The position numbers and the translations under genes were made by a program. The notes under the pieces were generated by a model. That model searched no databases. It had not been told where the DNA came from and was given only the letters and a program-made list of their open reading frames with translations. From Sinorhizobium fredii USDA 257 (GTDB taxonomy: Bacteria > Pseudomonadota > Alphaproteobacteria > Rhizobiales > Rhizobiaceae): DNA of 64,000 nt. Of this stretch, positions 7,970-16,162 are shown piece by piece (position 1 is the stretch's first letter; every line of letters starts with the position of its first letter). The DNA lies in the NCBI RefSeq assembly GCF_000265205.3, contig NC_018000.1, positions 2,170,001-2,234,000 of the forward strand, in the 5' to 3' direction.

Positions 7970-8143
7970 ATGAACGAAGCTGAAAGACAAGCGATCCGCG
8001 CAATGTTAAAGCGGCGGTCCGACGAAAAGACCCAGACACCCGAGATGGCCAGGCAATGGCTCATCGAAGAAGGCCTGTATGACGGTGATGGTGATCTGAA
8101 GCCGCAATATGGCGGGCAGCCTGAAAAGCGTGGTGAAAAGTGA
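7970..8143 (+). CDS. Small conserved-type protein between XRE regulator and ART-like gene
   Basis: A 57-residue protein starting MNEAERQAIRAMLKRRSD and containing ARQWLIEEGLYDGDGDLKPQYGG, a pattern (residue-poor helix followed by a GLYxxDGxLxPxYGG end) that I have seen in tiny genes beside HTH regulators. AAGGAG lies 7-13 bases upstream of ATG 7970. Its stop overlaps the GTG start of the next gene (GTGA), so it is translated in the same operon. Function unknown; possibly an antitoxin or chaperone for the transferase-like protein. Confidence 0.65.
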   Translation: MNEAERQAIRAMLKRRSDEKTQTPEMARQWLIEEGLYDGDGDLKPQYGGQPEKRGEK

Positions 8144-8757
8144 CTTCACTGCGCACGAGCTTTGTTCTCGGTTTTCATGGCTGCGATCACAACACCGCAG
8201 CAGAGTTGTTGCAAGGAAAGCCGTTCCGTCAGAGCACAGAAGATTTCGACTGGCTTGGATCCGGTGCCTATTTCTGGGAGAGTGACCCTGGTCGGGCAAT
8301 GGAATGGGCCGAATCGAAGGTTAAAAGGGGATCGTATAGGAAGGCCGCGGTGGTTGGCGCGATCATCGACCTGGGTAATTGTCTGGACCTGACGGTTCGT
8401 GAAAACCTCGAACTTCTTTCCGACGCCTACCGAAGTTTTGAGACTGCCCGAGCCAAGGCAGGCCTCGATCTTCCGGTGAACAAAGATGTTCGTGGGGTGA
8501 AAGACGGCGACAAGCTGCTACGCTTTCTGGATTGCGCCGTTATCAAGCATTTGCATCAGAACATTGAGGACGAGGCGCAACAAGCGCGGCAACGGGGCTC
8601 GGAGCCACTTTTCCCCCCGTTCGATACCGTGCGCGGCCTGTTTGTGGAGGGCGAGCAGGTCTATCCGGGTGGCGGCTTCTACCAAAAGACACATACGCAA
8701 ATCGCAGTGCGGACCGAAGCCTGTATCATAGGCGTCTTTCATCCTCGGAATCGCTAG
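8140..8757 (+). CDS. ADP-ribosyltransferase-like protein (DUF3990-like), putative toxin/effector
   Basis: A 205-residue protein. The pattern FHGCDH near residue 13, LGSGAYFWESDPGRAMEWA with Tyr44, and a late TQIAVRTEACIIGVF with Gln187 resembles the three motifs (His, Tyr, Glu/Gln) of ADP-ribosyltransferase folds such as DUF3990. If correct, it would use NAD+ to modify a cellular target. The GTG start overlaps the 57-residue gene by four bases. Regulator, small protein and transferase form one operon under the XRE operator, fitting a toxin-antitoxin or defence effector role. It runs convergently into the 66-residue gene, overlapping it by 32 bases. Family call is by motif only. Confidence 0.55.
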   Translation: MTSLRTSFVLGFHGCDHNTAAELLQGKPFRQSTEDFDWLGSGAYFWESDPGRAMEWAESKVKRGSYRKAAVVGAIIDLGNCLDLTVRENLELLSDAYRSFETARAKAGLDLPVNKDVRGVKDGDKLLRFLDCAVIKHLHQNIEDEAQQARQRGSEPLFPPFDTVRGLFVEGEQVYPGGGFYQKTHTQIAVRTEACIIGVFHPRNR

Positions 8758-8926
8758 CGCGCTTACCAGCCCTGCCCTTCTTGAGAATTTCCGATAGCCT
8801 CTGCGCAAAGGCGTCACTCACCTGACGCACGATCTCGTCAGCAGAGTCACCCTCGATGTACGATCTCAGATCGTCATCGTCTGGCCGGGGCTGGTTTATG
8901 GGGCGTCGGATTCGGTGATTGTCCAT
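8726..8926 (-). CDS. Small hypothetical protein downstream of the proteasome-like gene
   Basis: A 66-residue hydrophilic protein: an acidic stretch (PRPDDDDLRSYIEGDSADE), one helix (EIVRQVSDAFAQRLSEILKKG) and a basic/acidic tail. ATG 8926 lies 10 bases after the stop of the proteasome-like gene, with GAGGAA overlapping the junction, which argues for a real translated partner. No family recognised. Its 3' end overlaps the ART-like gene on the other strand. Confidence 0.55.
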   Translation of the reverse strand: MDNHRIRRPINQPRPDDDDLRSYIEGDSADEIVRQVSDAFAQRLSEILKKGRAGKRASDSEDERRL

Positions 8927-8936
8927 AATCAATTCC

Positions 8937-10178
8937 TCATCTTTTGCGCTGAGGATCGTATCGGGGATTGAGGGAAACATCAAAATAATGTTTCCGGCGA
9001 ACCCAAATGAACCCTTCATTCTTCGTTAAAATTGCGACATCGATCGGACCACCGACGGTTTCAAGATCGTTCGAGTAACGGCGCTTGCGTGACGTAAGTT
9101 CCACAAGGGAATATGCCACCTCTCCAAGCTCCTTCTTTGAAAGATGGTTTACCACCGACCTGAGATTGTCCGAGTTCTTCTTTTTTAGGCGCTCTAGCCC
9201 GATCCGGAATTGCTCAGCGGCGGCGGTCTTCACGAGGTCTGCCTTTCCGTTCCGAAAGGCTTTCTTATTTTGATCGACGATCTGCCCGACCAGGGCCGAA
9301 CTCAGATCCTCGAGAGCGCCTTCGAACTCGCGATCGATACCCAACATGAACCGTTCCGGCATATCCTGCTGGGCGAACGGCACAACCGCGGCCGTCTCGC
9401 CCCGGCGATCGATATCGATCAACTTCGATCCCAGAATTCGAAACCGGTTGAAGTACACGCCATCGATCTCTACCGAGCTGAGAGTTGGAAAAAGCTCCTC
9501 GCGGCCGAATCCTGCAAACACCAGACCCGTGAAGGCTGCCGACCGCTCGTTCGACTTGATGACTGCAAACATCATCTCGCATAAGGCATCTTCAATGTCG
9601 TCGGACATGTCGAGCTTTACGCCTTTGGCCACCTCGACAATGGCCGGTCTATAAATTCGTCGAAAATCCTCCAAGGAGACGTCTGTTAGAAAGTCTTTAA
9701 GTGGGGCTTCCAGCGCCTCGTTTTGGCGGACCTTGCATTGACGTAAGATGAAGTGTTCGCTGGACTCATCAGCCTTGCGCCTTCGGCGGGTGATCGATCC
9801 CAGGAAGTGAGACATCAGCTTGGCGCGAAGGTCCCCCACCTCTTTGAGGACCATCCCGCGAAAATGGTCAAGCTCGTCCTCTTCGCTACGTTTGAAGTCA
9901 AGGAGGTATTTTTCGAAATCTGGCCACACCTGAATAAGCGAGGCGAAAGAATTAACCGTGAGTCTCTCACGGTAATCGCGGATTATTACCTCGAATGGCG
10001 CGTTCATAAACTGCGCATTGTTATAGATCATCAGCGCTATGGGCTGATAGCGCGAGAACTCAAAGATCTTCTCAGCGGAGTCGTAAGTCTTGTGGCGCCG
10101 CCCGTCGCTGAGAGTAACGACACTATCGGCCGCGAGCGCGACCGCGGTCCGGTTAAGGATCGCAATCTCGGCGGTCAT
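8937..10178 (-). CDS. Proteasome/HslV-like Ntn-hydrolase homologue (hypothetical)
   Basis: A 413-residue protein. After removal of Met1 the N-terminus is TAEIAILNRTAVALAADSVV, placing Thr1 and Asp17 exactly as in proteasome beta subunits and HslV, and a Lys in SAEKIFEF at processed position 36 (33 in the reference families). The C-terminus has LVELTSRKRRY and TVGGPIDVAILTKNEGFIWVRRKHYFD, a block I have seen in uncharacterised proteins of this size. The chain is about twice an HslV subunit, with a helical insertion in the middle. Inference: an N-terminal-nucleophile peptidase-like protein. Its proximity to a ubiquitin-like operon is suggestive but they are separately transcribed. Confidence 0.55.
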   Translation of the reverse strand: MTAEIAILNRTAVALAADSVVTLSDGRRHKTYDSAEKIFEFSRYQPIALMIYNNAQFMNAPFEVIIRDYRERLTVNSFASLIQVWPDFEKYLLDFKRSEEDELDHFRGMVLKEVGDLRAKLMSHFLGSITRRRRKADESSEHFILRQCKVRQNEALEAPLKDFLTDVSLEDFRRIYRPAIVEVAKGVKLDMSDDIEDALCEMMFAVIKSNERSAAFTGLVFAGFGREELFPTLSSVEIDGVYFNRFRILGSKLIDIDRRGETAAVVPFAQQDMPERFMLGIDREFEGALEDLSSALVGQIVDQNKKAFRNGKADLVKTAAAEQFRIGLERLKKKNSDNLRSVVNHLSKKELGEVAYSLVELTSRKRRYSNDLETVGGPIDVAILTKNEGFIWVRRKHYFDVSLNPRYDPQRKR

Positions 10179-10519
10179 TGTATCGTGACACTGTTTGTCT
10201 GGCGCATTTCAAACCCCAAATTGATAAATAACCATCGCGAATAAGCGCAGCACAGGCAAGCGCTGATTCGCGACTTCACACCGTTTTTGGACGCCTCGTT
10301 ACGGCCATATAACCGACCAAACAAGCGCGAAGCTTGCATGCGATAGTCGGCTCGCGCGAGACAAGCGGTGCACAGATGTTTGAAGCTGTTGCGAACTCAC
10401 TCGATCCGTCGAATGACGGTTGCGGCTTCGGCTTTATGCGGCAATCAATTCTTGCCGACGGGATAATCAAAGCGGCTTCGCTGGCGAACTCAGCTCATAA
10501 TCCCCACCCCGAAACCTCC
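10179..10519. other. Gap upstream of the proteasome-like gene
   Basis: No gene seen. It must hold the promoter of the minus-strand proteasome-like gene and borders the decayed DUF1612 relic. Short frames here have no recognisable content. Confidence 0.4.
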
Positions 10520-11364
10520 CCTCCCCTTCACGTCGCACCGACCGGTCGTGATTCTTCAGCCCGGTCTCGGCGGCGGCCATCAGGCCCTTGGCAATGGCAA
10601 ACAGCCGGGTCTCTCGATTGCGATGGCGACGCAGATCGACCGGGATAGTTCAGGTCGAGATTGGCGGAGGCGAGGTGCAGTGCCGGCCTGGATTGAAGTA
10701 GCCAGCAGTCGGCTGAGCCAAGGCGTTTGCTCCACCACGGCCAAGACATTCCAGGCATCGAGCGCGACGCCCGTCTGCAGAAATGGCGGCAGACCCTCGG
10801 TCTCCGCAAGCACGAAGCGCCACTCTTCCAGCAGATCATTCTCGTCCCAGTCGAGATCATAGACATGGGGATCCCTTTCACGCTTTGGACGTCGGCCGGC
10901 GCCGTCAATCCGTCAATGCGGCTCAGGAGCGAACGAGCACGCCGTCGATCGCCGAATGAACGGGTTCGGCATGTCCAGCGCCGGCGGCGCGGCGCGCGGT
11001 GTCCCTGTTAACCGAGTCGTCGGTATTGTCGCTCTCCGCGCCTACGTTTGATGCGTAGTCCCTCCGGACTGTGCGAAAAGCCAGGAGGTTGCCCGGCAAA
11101 TGCGCCGGCGGGTGGGTGCAGCACGTCGCGCTTTGGGCGGCCGGCACGCGGTTGTCGTGGCCGGCGTTTTGGAGAACCAACCCCTCGAGTGGACGACTTC
11201 GCCGTTGATCCCCAGCGAGACGCAGGCATCGGCGGATTGCACCCGTTCGATTCCATTCCGCTTCCGAACGGGGAGTGGGCGATCCGCTCGTCGGACCACA
11301 CCTCCCGGCGTCCGGCGGTTTCAGGTACGTGGGGCAAAATGGGTGGCACGCGCTGACCGAGCAC
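10520..11364 (-). pseudogene. Decayed RHE_PE00001/DUF1612-family gene
   Basis: No single frame is open, but successive minus-strand frames spell the family in the right order: DERIAHSPFG near 11320-11300, then GIERVQSADACVSLGINGEVVHS in another frame, then FAGQPPGFSHSPEGLR near 11100-11050, then YDLDWDENDLLEEWRFVLAE near 10865-10805, LPPFLQTGVALDAWNVLAVV and QTPWLSRLLA, and finally RETRLFAIAKGLMAAAETGL and KNHDR near 10620-10545. The family is a rhizobial DNA-binding-type protein common on plasmids. Several frameshifts and a deletion between the two halves, plus loss of the C-terminal HTH, mark it as a relic. It shows that this region has exchanged DNA with rhizobial mobile replicons. Confidence 0.7.
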
Positions 11365-11468
11365 GACCCGACGCGGAATTCAGTTAGTTGTGCATAATCC
11401 TCGGGCTTGAATCCAAAGAGCGTTGGCCCCGATTCCGCCGACAGGGCAAATCATGATTCCCTCCAGCC

Positions 11469-12572
11469 ATGAAGAAGCGGCTGCCCTCGGTCGAACATAT
11501 TGAGACGCTGTCGCTGCTCGCGATGCGCCGGCTCGTCGGTGGCCTTGTCGAAGAGCTTCAAGCGCTCAAGGCTGAGGTCGCAACACTGCGATCCGAGAAC
11601 GAAGCCTTGCGGGAAGACAATGCCCAACTTCGGCTCGACAATGCCCGCCTCAAGGCTGAGAACCAACAATTGCGCGACGAGATTGCCCGCCTGAAGAACC
11701 TGCCGCCGCGTCCGCCGTTTCGACCGTCCGGTATGGAGAAGGCGACAGAACCCGGTAACGGTGATCGTGCGGCTGGTAAATCGCCACGCGGCCCCAAGCG
11801 TGACACGAACCGGATCACGCGCACCGTGACACTGAGGGCAGACGCGCCGGAAGGCTCTCGGTTCAAAGGCTACAAGAGCTTCTTCGTGCGCGACCTGGTG
11901 CTTGCGGCCGAACTTGTGAACTACCGACGCGAACGTTGGCTGACACCAGAGGGTAAGGTGATCATCGCGCCTTTGCCAGAAGGGGTCTCCAGCGGCTTTG
12001 GTCGGAACCTGCGCCGCGCCTGTCTGGCGCTGCATGCCCAGGGGCAGGTCACGACGCCGCGCCTGACCGCGATCCTCAACAGCATCGGCGTCGAGATCTC
12101 GAAGCGGCAGGTCGTCCGGCTACTCACCACCGACCTTGAGCAGTTCGTCGAGGAAGACAGTGCGGTTCTGCATGCCGGGCTGGTCTCGGCACCGTTCATC
12201 ACGGTCGACGATACCGGTGCGCGGCACAATCGGCGGAATGCCTTCACCACCCAGATTGGCGGCGAGCGCTTTTCGACCTTTCGCACCAGCCTGTCGAAGT
12301 CGCGGCTTAATTTCCTGTCCGTCCTGCGGGCAGGTCATCAGGGCTATGTTCTCAATGACGAGGCGATGAACTGGCTGAAGGCGCAGGGCGTCGAGCATGC
12401 GATCACGACAAAGCTCCAGATCAATCGCCCCGCAATATTCGCCGACCAGGCTGCGTTCCTCGAGCATTTGGTCAGCAAGGGCATCGATATTCTCGACCGA
12501 CAGCTTCTGCGTCCTGTCGCGGAGGCGGCAATCTGGGGGGCGATCCGCCACCATGGACTGCTCGGCAGGTGA
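11469..12572 (+). pseudogene. IS66-like transposase, N-terminal part (frameshifted)
   Basis: 367 residues ending at a premature TGA. A long leucine-zipper-like coiled coil (residues about 25-75, with repeated NARLKAENQQLRDEIARLK pattern) is followed by a PRGPKRD linker, the basic RITRTVTLRADAPEGS region, and the first part of the DDE domain (FITVDDTGARHNRRNAFTTQIGG). The chain stops at HHGLLGR, after which the same protein continues in the next frame from 12569. This is the single-gene IS66-related type without tnpA/tnpB. The break at about 12568 leaves no catalytic Glu region in this piece. Confidence 0.8.
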
Positions 12573-13132
12573 TCGTTTCGGACGATGCGGGCCAGTTCCG
12601 TGTCGCCAACCACGCCCTGTGTTGGGTGCACACGGAACGCCTGCTGCAGAAACTGATGCCGGCGACACCGAAAGAGCAACGGCTGGTCACGACGACCCGC
12701 GATCTCGTCTGGCGCTTTTACAAGGCGCTGAAGGTCTGGAAACAACAGCCTTCACCGCAGTTGATCAACGGGTTTCGGCGCAGGTTCGAGCAAATATTCG
12801 CGCGACGTACCGGCTATGCGGCGCTCGACAAGCTGCTCTTGCGCCTCCATCGACGAAAGGCTGAACTGCTCAAGGTGCTAGAACACCCGTATATTCCACT
12901 GCACACCAACGCGTCGGAGAACGATATTCGTTCCTTCGTCACCAGGCGAAAGATCTCCGGCGGCACCATAAGCCTTAACGGCCGGATTGCCCGCAACGTC
13001 ATGCTCGGGCTGATGAAGACCTGCCAAAAGCTGGGCATCTCCTTCTATCATTTCCTGGGGGATCGCCTCGGCTTGGGAAGCTCAAGACGGCCAATACCGC
13101 CTTTGTCGCAACTCGTCATGATGGCGAGCTAA
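12569..13132 (+). pseudogene. IS66-like transposase, C-terminal part (frameshifted)
   Basis: 187 residues that directly continue the preceding frame: IVSDDAGQFRVANHALCWVHTERLLQKL holds the second catalytic Asp block and ASENDIRSFVTRRKISGGT the Glu block, as in IS66-type transposases. It begins with a GTG overlapping the upstream TGA by four bases. No A-rich slippery heptamer is seen at the join (GGCAGGTGATCG), so a loss-of-function indel is more likely than programmed frameshifting. Confidence 0.8.
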
Positions 13133-13134
13133 AA

Positions 13135-13455
13135 TCAGGCCTTTCTCGAAAACGGCACCAGCTTGCCGCTCTGCCCCTCGTCAGTTCGCTTTTCCTTTCG
13201 CAGCAACTGCGGTGAGACATTCCATTGGCGGGCGTTGTCGCCGTGCACAGTCACCGTTTTGCGGTTTCGACGGATGACGATTCCGGCCTGCGTCTGGCCG
13301 TTATTGTCTTCGAACATCACGCGCTCGCCTATCGCCAGTTCAAGCAAGGCATGCGTCGTCTTCTGCTGATGCAGAAAGTGGAGCCGATCGACGACCGCAT
13401 CGTGCAATTCGATCAGCTCTGCTTCACTCAAGCCGTCAAGGTCGATCCCGTGCAT
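13135..13455 (-). CDS. Insertion-sequence-associated small protein (KOW/SH3-like)
   Basis: A 106-residue protein from ATG 13455. Its first half is helical (MHGIDLDGLSEAELIELHDAVVDRLHFLHQ), its second half reads IGERVMFEDNNGQTQAGIVIRRNRKTVTVHGDNARQWNVSPQLLRK, a beta-rich pattern resembling a small SH3/KOW barrel. I have seen such proteins repeatedly next to transposases and recombinases, but do not know their function. It ends two bases from the end of the broken IS66-like transposase on the other strand, so it may be a passenger of that element. A 36-residue longer version has no support. Confidence 0.6.
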   Translation of the reverse strand: MHGIDLDGLSEAELIELHDAVVDRLHFLHQQKTTHALLELAIGERVMFEDNNGQTQAGIVIRRNRKTVTVHGDNARQWNVSPQLLRKEKRTDEGQSGKLVPFSRKA

Positions 13456-13928
13456 CCTGGGCCTCCGTTCATGACGATGGTCGCCCCAAACATGCGCCAA
13501 CGCAATCGCGCTGCACGAACAACCCACAAGATCCTCCGGCAAAGGGAAATCCGGTCCCGCCACCCAATCTGCTCCACGTACCCGGTTTCAGCAACTATTC
13601 GAACTAGTTCAGGAATCATTAACCATATGAATTAACGAGCGAAATCCCACGAACGGAAGCTAAATCGACCCAACCTTCCGTCATCCGGACGCCCGCCTTT
13701 TGGGGCGCCTTACTATCGATAGTATTCAAGTATCGATAGTGATGGATTTCGAGTCGCAGATCGCCTAAGCTCACACCAAACCACAGCCGATAGGAGCAAA
13801 AGTCGTGGCGATCCCGAGCGCAAACGTGAGCCGGTCCTCGGAAGTTTCCCCCATATACGACGTCCTGGCGCTTGTGCCCACGCCCAGACGAGGTAGAATA
13901 TAGATGATTAGGAACCAAGGAACCAGAA
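13456..13928. other. Gap upstream of vapB
   Basis: No gene seen. It contains two near-identical TATCGATAGT sites (listed separately) and the likely vapBC promoter. AAGGAACC precedes the vapB ATG as a plausible ribosome-binding site. Confidence 0.4.
13712..13740. promoter_or_regulatory. Tandem palindrome ACTATCGATAGT / AGTATCGATAGT
   Basis: A perfect 12-base palindrome ACTATCGATAGT at 13712-13723 is repeated with one change at 13729-13740, a 17-base centre-to-centre distance that puts both copies on nearly the same or opposite DNA face. It looks like a cooperative operator. It lies about 190 bases upstream of vapB and could serve that operon or a lost neighbour. Confidence 0.4.
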
Positions 13929-14183
13929 ATGGCTCTCAGCATTAAAGATGTAGAGACGGAACGCCTCGCAAAGGCACTGGCCGAGAAAACCGGTGAAACC
14001 ATTACCATGGCGACCCGCCGGGCACTGGAGGAACGGCTGCGGCGCCTCGCAAACGCCGCGAATCGCGATGTCCTTCTTGAGGAGCTTGCTGGCAGCCGTA
14101 AACGTTGGGCCAAGCTGCCGGTTCTCGACAAACGCTCTGCCGACGAGATTTTGGGGTATGACGAAAACGGGCTCCCCAGCTAA
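13929..14183 (+). CDS. vapB: VapB-family antitoxin
   Basis: An 84-residue antitoxin of the PSK/VapB type. The N-terminal MALSIKDVETERLAKALAEKTGETITMATRRALEERLRRL forms the short strand plus two helices that bind DNA as a dimer; the C-terminal KRSADEILGYDENGLP is the disordered tail that occupies the toxin active site. It neutralises VapC and represses the operon. Its stop overlaps the vapC start (TAATG), the usual coupling in vapBC pairs. Confidence 0.88.
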   Translation: MALSIKDVETERLAKALAEKTGETITMATRRALEERLRRLANAANRDVLLEELAGSRKRWAKLPVLDKRSADEILGYDENGLPS

Positions 14184-14569
14184 TGGTCATCGACACGTCC
14201 GCCATCGTCGCCATCGCCTTCAACGAGCCGGAAGCCGAAACCTACGAACAGAAGGTAGTCGACGCTCCGCGGCGCTTCATCTCCGCCGCGACAGTCCTTG
14301 AACTCGCCATCGTCATCGAGGCGCGCCTCGGCGAAGCGGGCGCCGCAGAACTGGATCTCTGGCTTCACAAAGCGGGCGTCGAAATCGTCGCCGTCGACGC
14401 GGATCAGATCGCCGTAGCAAGGCGAGCCTGGCGCAGCTACGGCAAGGGCCGACACCCGGCAGGTCTGAACTATGGGGACTGTTTCTCCTACGCGCTGTCT
14501 AAGTCACGCAGTGAACCGCTGCTCTACAAGGGCGATGATTTCACGCGCACGGATATCGCGGCAGCATGA
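14183..14569 (+). CDS. vapC: VapC-family PIN-domain ribonuclease toxin
   Basis: A 128-residue PIN-domain protein with all acidic residues in place: Asp4 (VIDTSAIVAI), Glu40 (ATVLELAIV), Asp99 (NYGDCFSYALSK) and Asp118/119 (YKGDDF). VapC toxins cleave tRNA or rRNA with Mg2+ and stop growth when VapB is degraded. Full length and paired with VapB, so probably functional and stabilising this accessory region. Confidence 0.9.
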   Translation: MVIDTSAIVAIAFNEPEAETYEQKVVDAPRRFISAATVLELAIVIEARLGEAGAAELDLWLHKAGVEIVAVDADQIAVARRAWRSYGKGRHPAGLNYGDCFSYALSKSRSEPLLYKGDDFTRTDIAAA

Positions 14570-14611
14570 GATTGCATCCATTGCACCCGGCAGCCGTCGC
14601 AAGCAGCGTGA

Positions 14612-14890
14612 TCAGTCGGCAGCATGCTTGTCCGTCAGGAGCTCGGCATTGAGATGATCGAGGCTCGGCTCCATTACGGACTGCTCGACCGCGGCGAGGT
14701 CATCGTCGCTCAAGCTCGCCGTCGCCTCGACGCGACGATCGCGCCGCGACAGCCGCAGATAATCCTCGTAGGCGATGAGCACGGTGTGCGGCCCGCCGTT
14801 CTTGGTGATGATCACCGGCTCGCGCACGGCGGCATCCTGATAGGCCGCGAAATTCCTGGAAACCGCCGCAGCGGTGACGGTCAACGCCAT
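14612..14890 (-). CDS. Phd/YefM-family antitoxin, orphan
   Basis: A 92-residue protein from ATG 14890 (MALTVTAAAVSRNFAAYQDAA). The VSRNFAAYQDAAVREPVIITKNGGPHTVLIAYEDYLRL stretch is the Phd/YefM fold and DNA-binding region; the C-terminal half is acidic and probably unstructured. A toxin (Doc, RelE or PIN) would be expected within a few bases downstream, but the next gene on either side (vapC, integrase) is on the opposite strand. It is thus a solitary antitoxin, perhaps left after toxin loss. Confidence 0.75.
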   Translation of the reverse strand: MALTVTAAAVSRNFAAYQDAAVREPVIITKNGGPHTVLIAYEDYLRLSRRDRRVEATASLSDDDLAAVEQSVMEPSLDHLNAELLTDKHAAD

Positions 14891-14960
14891 TTCAATACTC
14901 CCCCTTTCGGGAACACACGGGTTCTCGGGAATGCCCACAAGAGCGTCGGAGACTGAATCC

Positions 14961-16136
14961 ATGATCGACAATCATAGAACGGCAGAATTGGACAGCCAAG
15001 CGGCCCACCGCCGCGCCGAAGAGCTCGACGCTCTTGACGCCATCCTCCCATTCGACCGGCGCGACCAGCTCGCCGGGCTGCTGACCGACGAAGACGTCGC
15101 AACGCTCAAGCACCTCGCTGGCGAAGGCATGGGCGAGAATACGCTCAGGGCGCTGGCCTCCGATCTTGGCTATCTCGAGGTGTGGTGCCAACTGGCGACC
15201 GGCGCGCCCCTCCCCTGGCCGGCGCCGGAAGCGCTGCTCCTGAAATTCGTCGCCCACCATCTCTGGGATCCGGTCAAACGCGCCGAGGATCCGGTGCACG
15301 GCATGCCGGCGGAGGTCGAGGCGGGATTGCGTGCCGAACGCCTGCTCCGATCCTCCGGACCGCATGCGCCCGGCACGGTGCGCCGCCGCCTTACCTCCTG
15401 GTCGACCCTGACACGCTGGCGCGGCCTGTCCGGCGCGTTTGGCGGCCCATCGCTCAAGTCCGCCCTGCGGCTTGCCGTTCGCGCCGGCGCCCGGCCGCGG
15501 CAACGCAAGAGCAAAAAGGCAGTCACCGGCGACGTGCTCGCAAGGCTCCTGGAAGCATGCGCGACCGATCGGCTGGTCGACGTGCGCGACCGGGCTCTGT
15601 TGCTCACCGCCTTCGCCTCCGGCGGTCGTCGCCGGTCGGAACTGGCGGGGTTGCGGGTCGATGATCTTGTCGACGAGGAACCGGTTCGCGCAGATCCGAC
15701 CGACAAGAGCTCCCCTCCCCTCCCCTGTCTCAGCATTCACCTCGGCCGCACCAAGACGACCACCAGCGATGATAGCGAGCACGTGCTGCTGATCGGGCGG
15801 CCAGTGACGGCGTTGAAGCGCTGGCTGGCCGAGGCCGCAATTGTGGAGGGGGCGCTGTTCCGGCGCATAGACCAGTGGGGAAACATCGACCGCCGGTCGC
15901 TGACGCCACAATCCGTCAATCTGATCCTGAAGCGTCGTTGCCAGCAGGCGGGTCTCGATCCGGCACTGTTCTCGGCGCACGGACTGAGATCCGGCTATCT
16001 GACCGAGGCAGCAAACCGTGGCATTCCGCTACCTGAAGCGATGCAGCAGTCGCTGCACAAGTCCGTGGCGCAAGCGGCGAGCTACTACAATAGCGCTGAA
16101 CGTAAACAGGGCAGAGCGGCTAGAATGATCATCTGA
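14961..16136 (+). CDS. Tyrosine-type site-specific recombinase/integrase
   Basis: A 391-residue phage-integrase-family protein from ATG 14961. The N-terminal half holds a SAM-like core-binding domain (GEGMGENTLRALASDLGYLEVWC). The catalytic half has the conserved Arg in ASGGRRRSELAGLRVDDL, a Lys-containing turn (GRTKTTTSD), the HGLRSGYL box, LHKS, and the nucleophile Tyr in AASYYNSAERKQG. All catalytic boxes are present, so the enzyme looks active. It probably moved part of this accessory region, but no attachment site could be tied to it. It overlaps nothing and is followed closely by the RES toxin on the other strand. Confidence 0.88.
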   Translation: MIDNHRTAELDSQAAHRRAEELDALDAILPFDRRDQLAGLLTDEDVATLKHLAGEGMGENTLRALASDLGYLEVWCQLATGAPLPWPAPEALLLKFVAHHLWDPVKRAEDPVHGMPAEVEAGLRAERLLRSSGPHAPGTVRRRLTSWSTLTRWRGLSGAFGGPSLKSALRLAVRAGARPRQRKSKKAVTGDVLARLLEACATDRLVDVRDRALLLTAFASGGRRRSELAGLRVDDLVDEEPVRADPTDKSSPPLPCLSIHLGRTKTTTSDDSEHVLLIGRPVTALKRWLAEAAIVEGALFRRIDQWGNIDRRSLTPQSVNLILKRRCQQAGLDPALFSAHGLRSGYLTEAANRGIPLPEAMQQSLHKSVAQAASYYNSAERKQGRAARMII

Positions 16137-16162
16137 GCCAAGCAGGCGCGACGCCCGCACAG

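Noticed and set aside
12561..12580. Programmed frameshifting in the second IS66-like transposase
   Set aside because: No slippery A- or T-run at the join and IS66-type tnpC genes do not normally use it; an indel is simpler.
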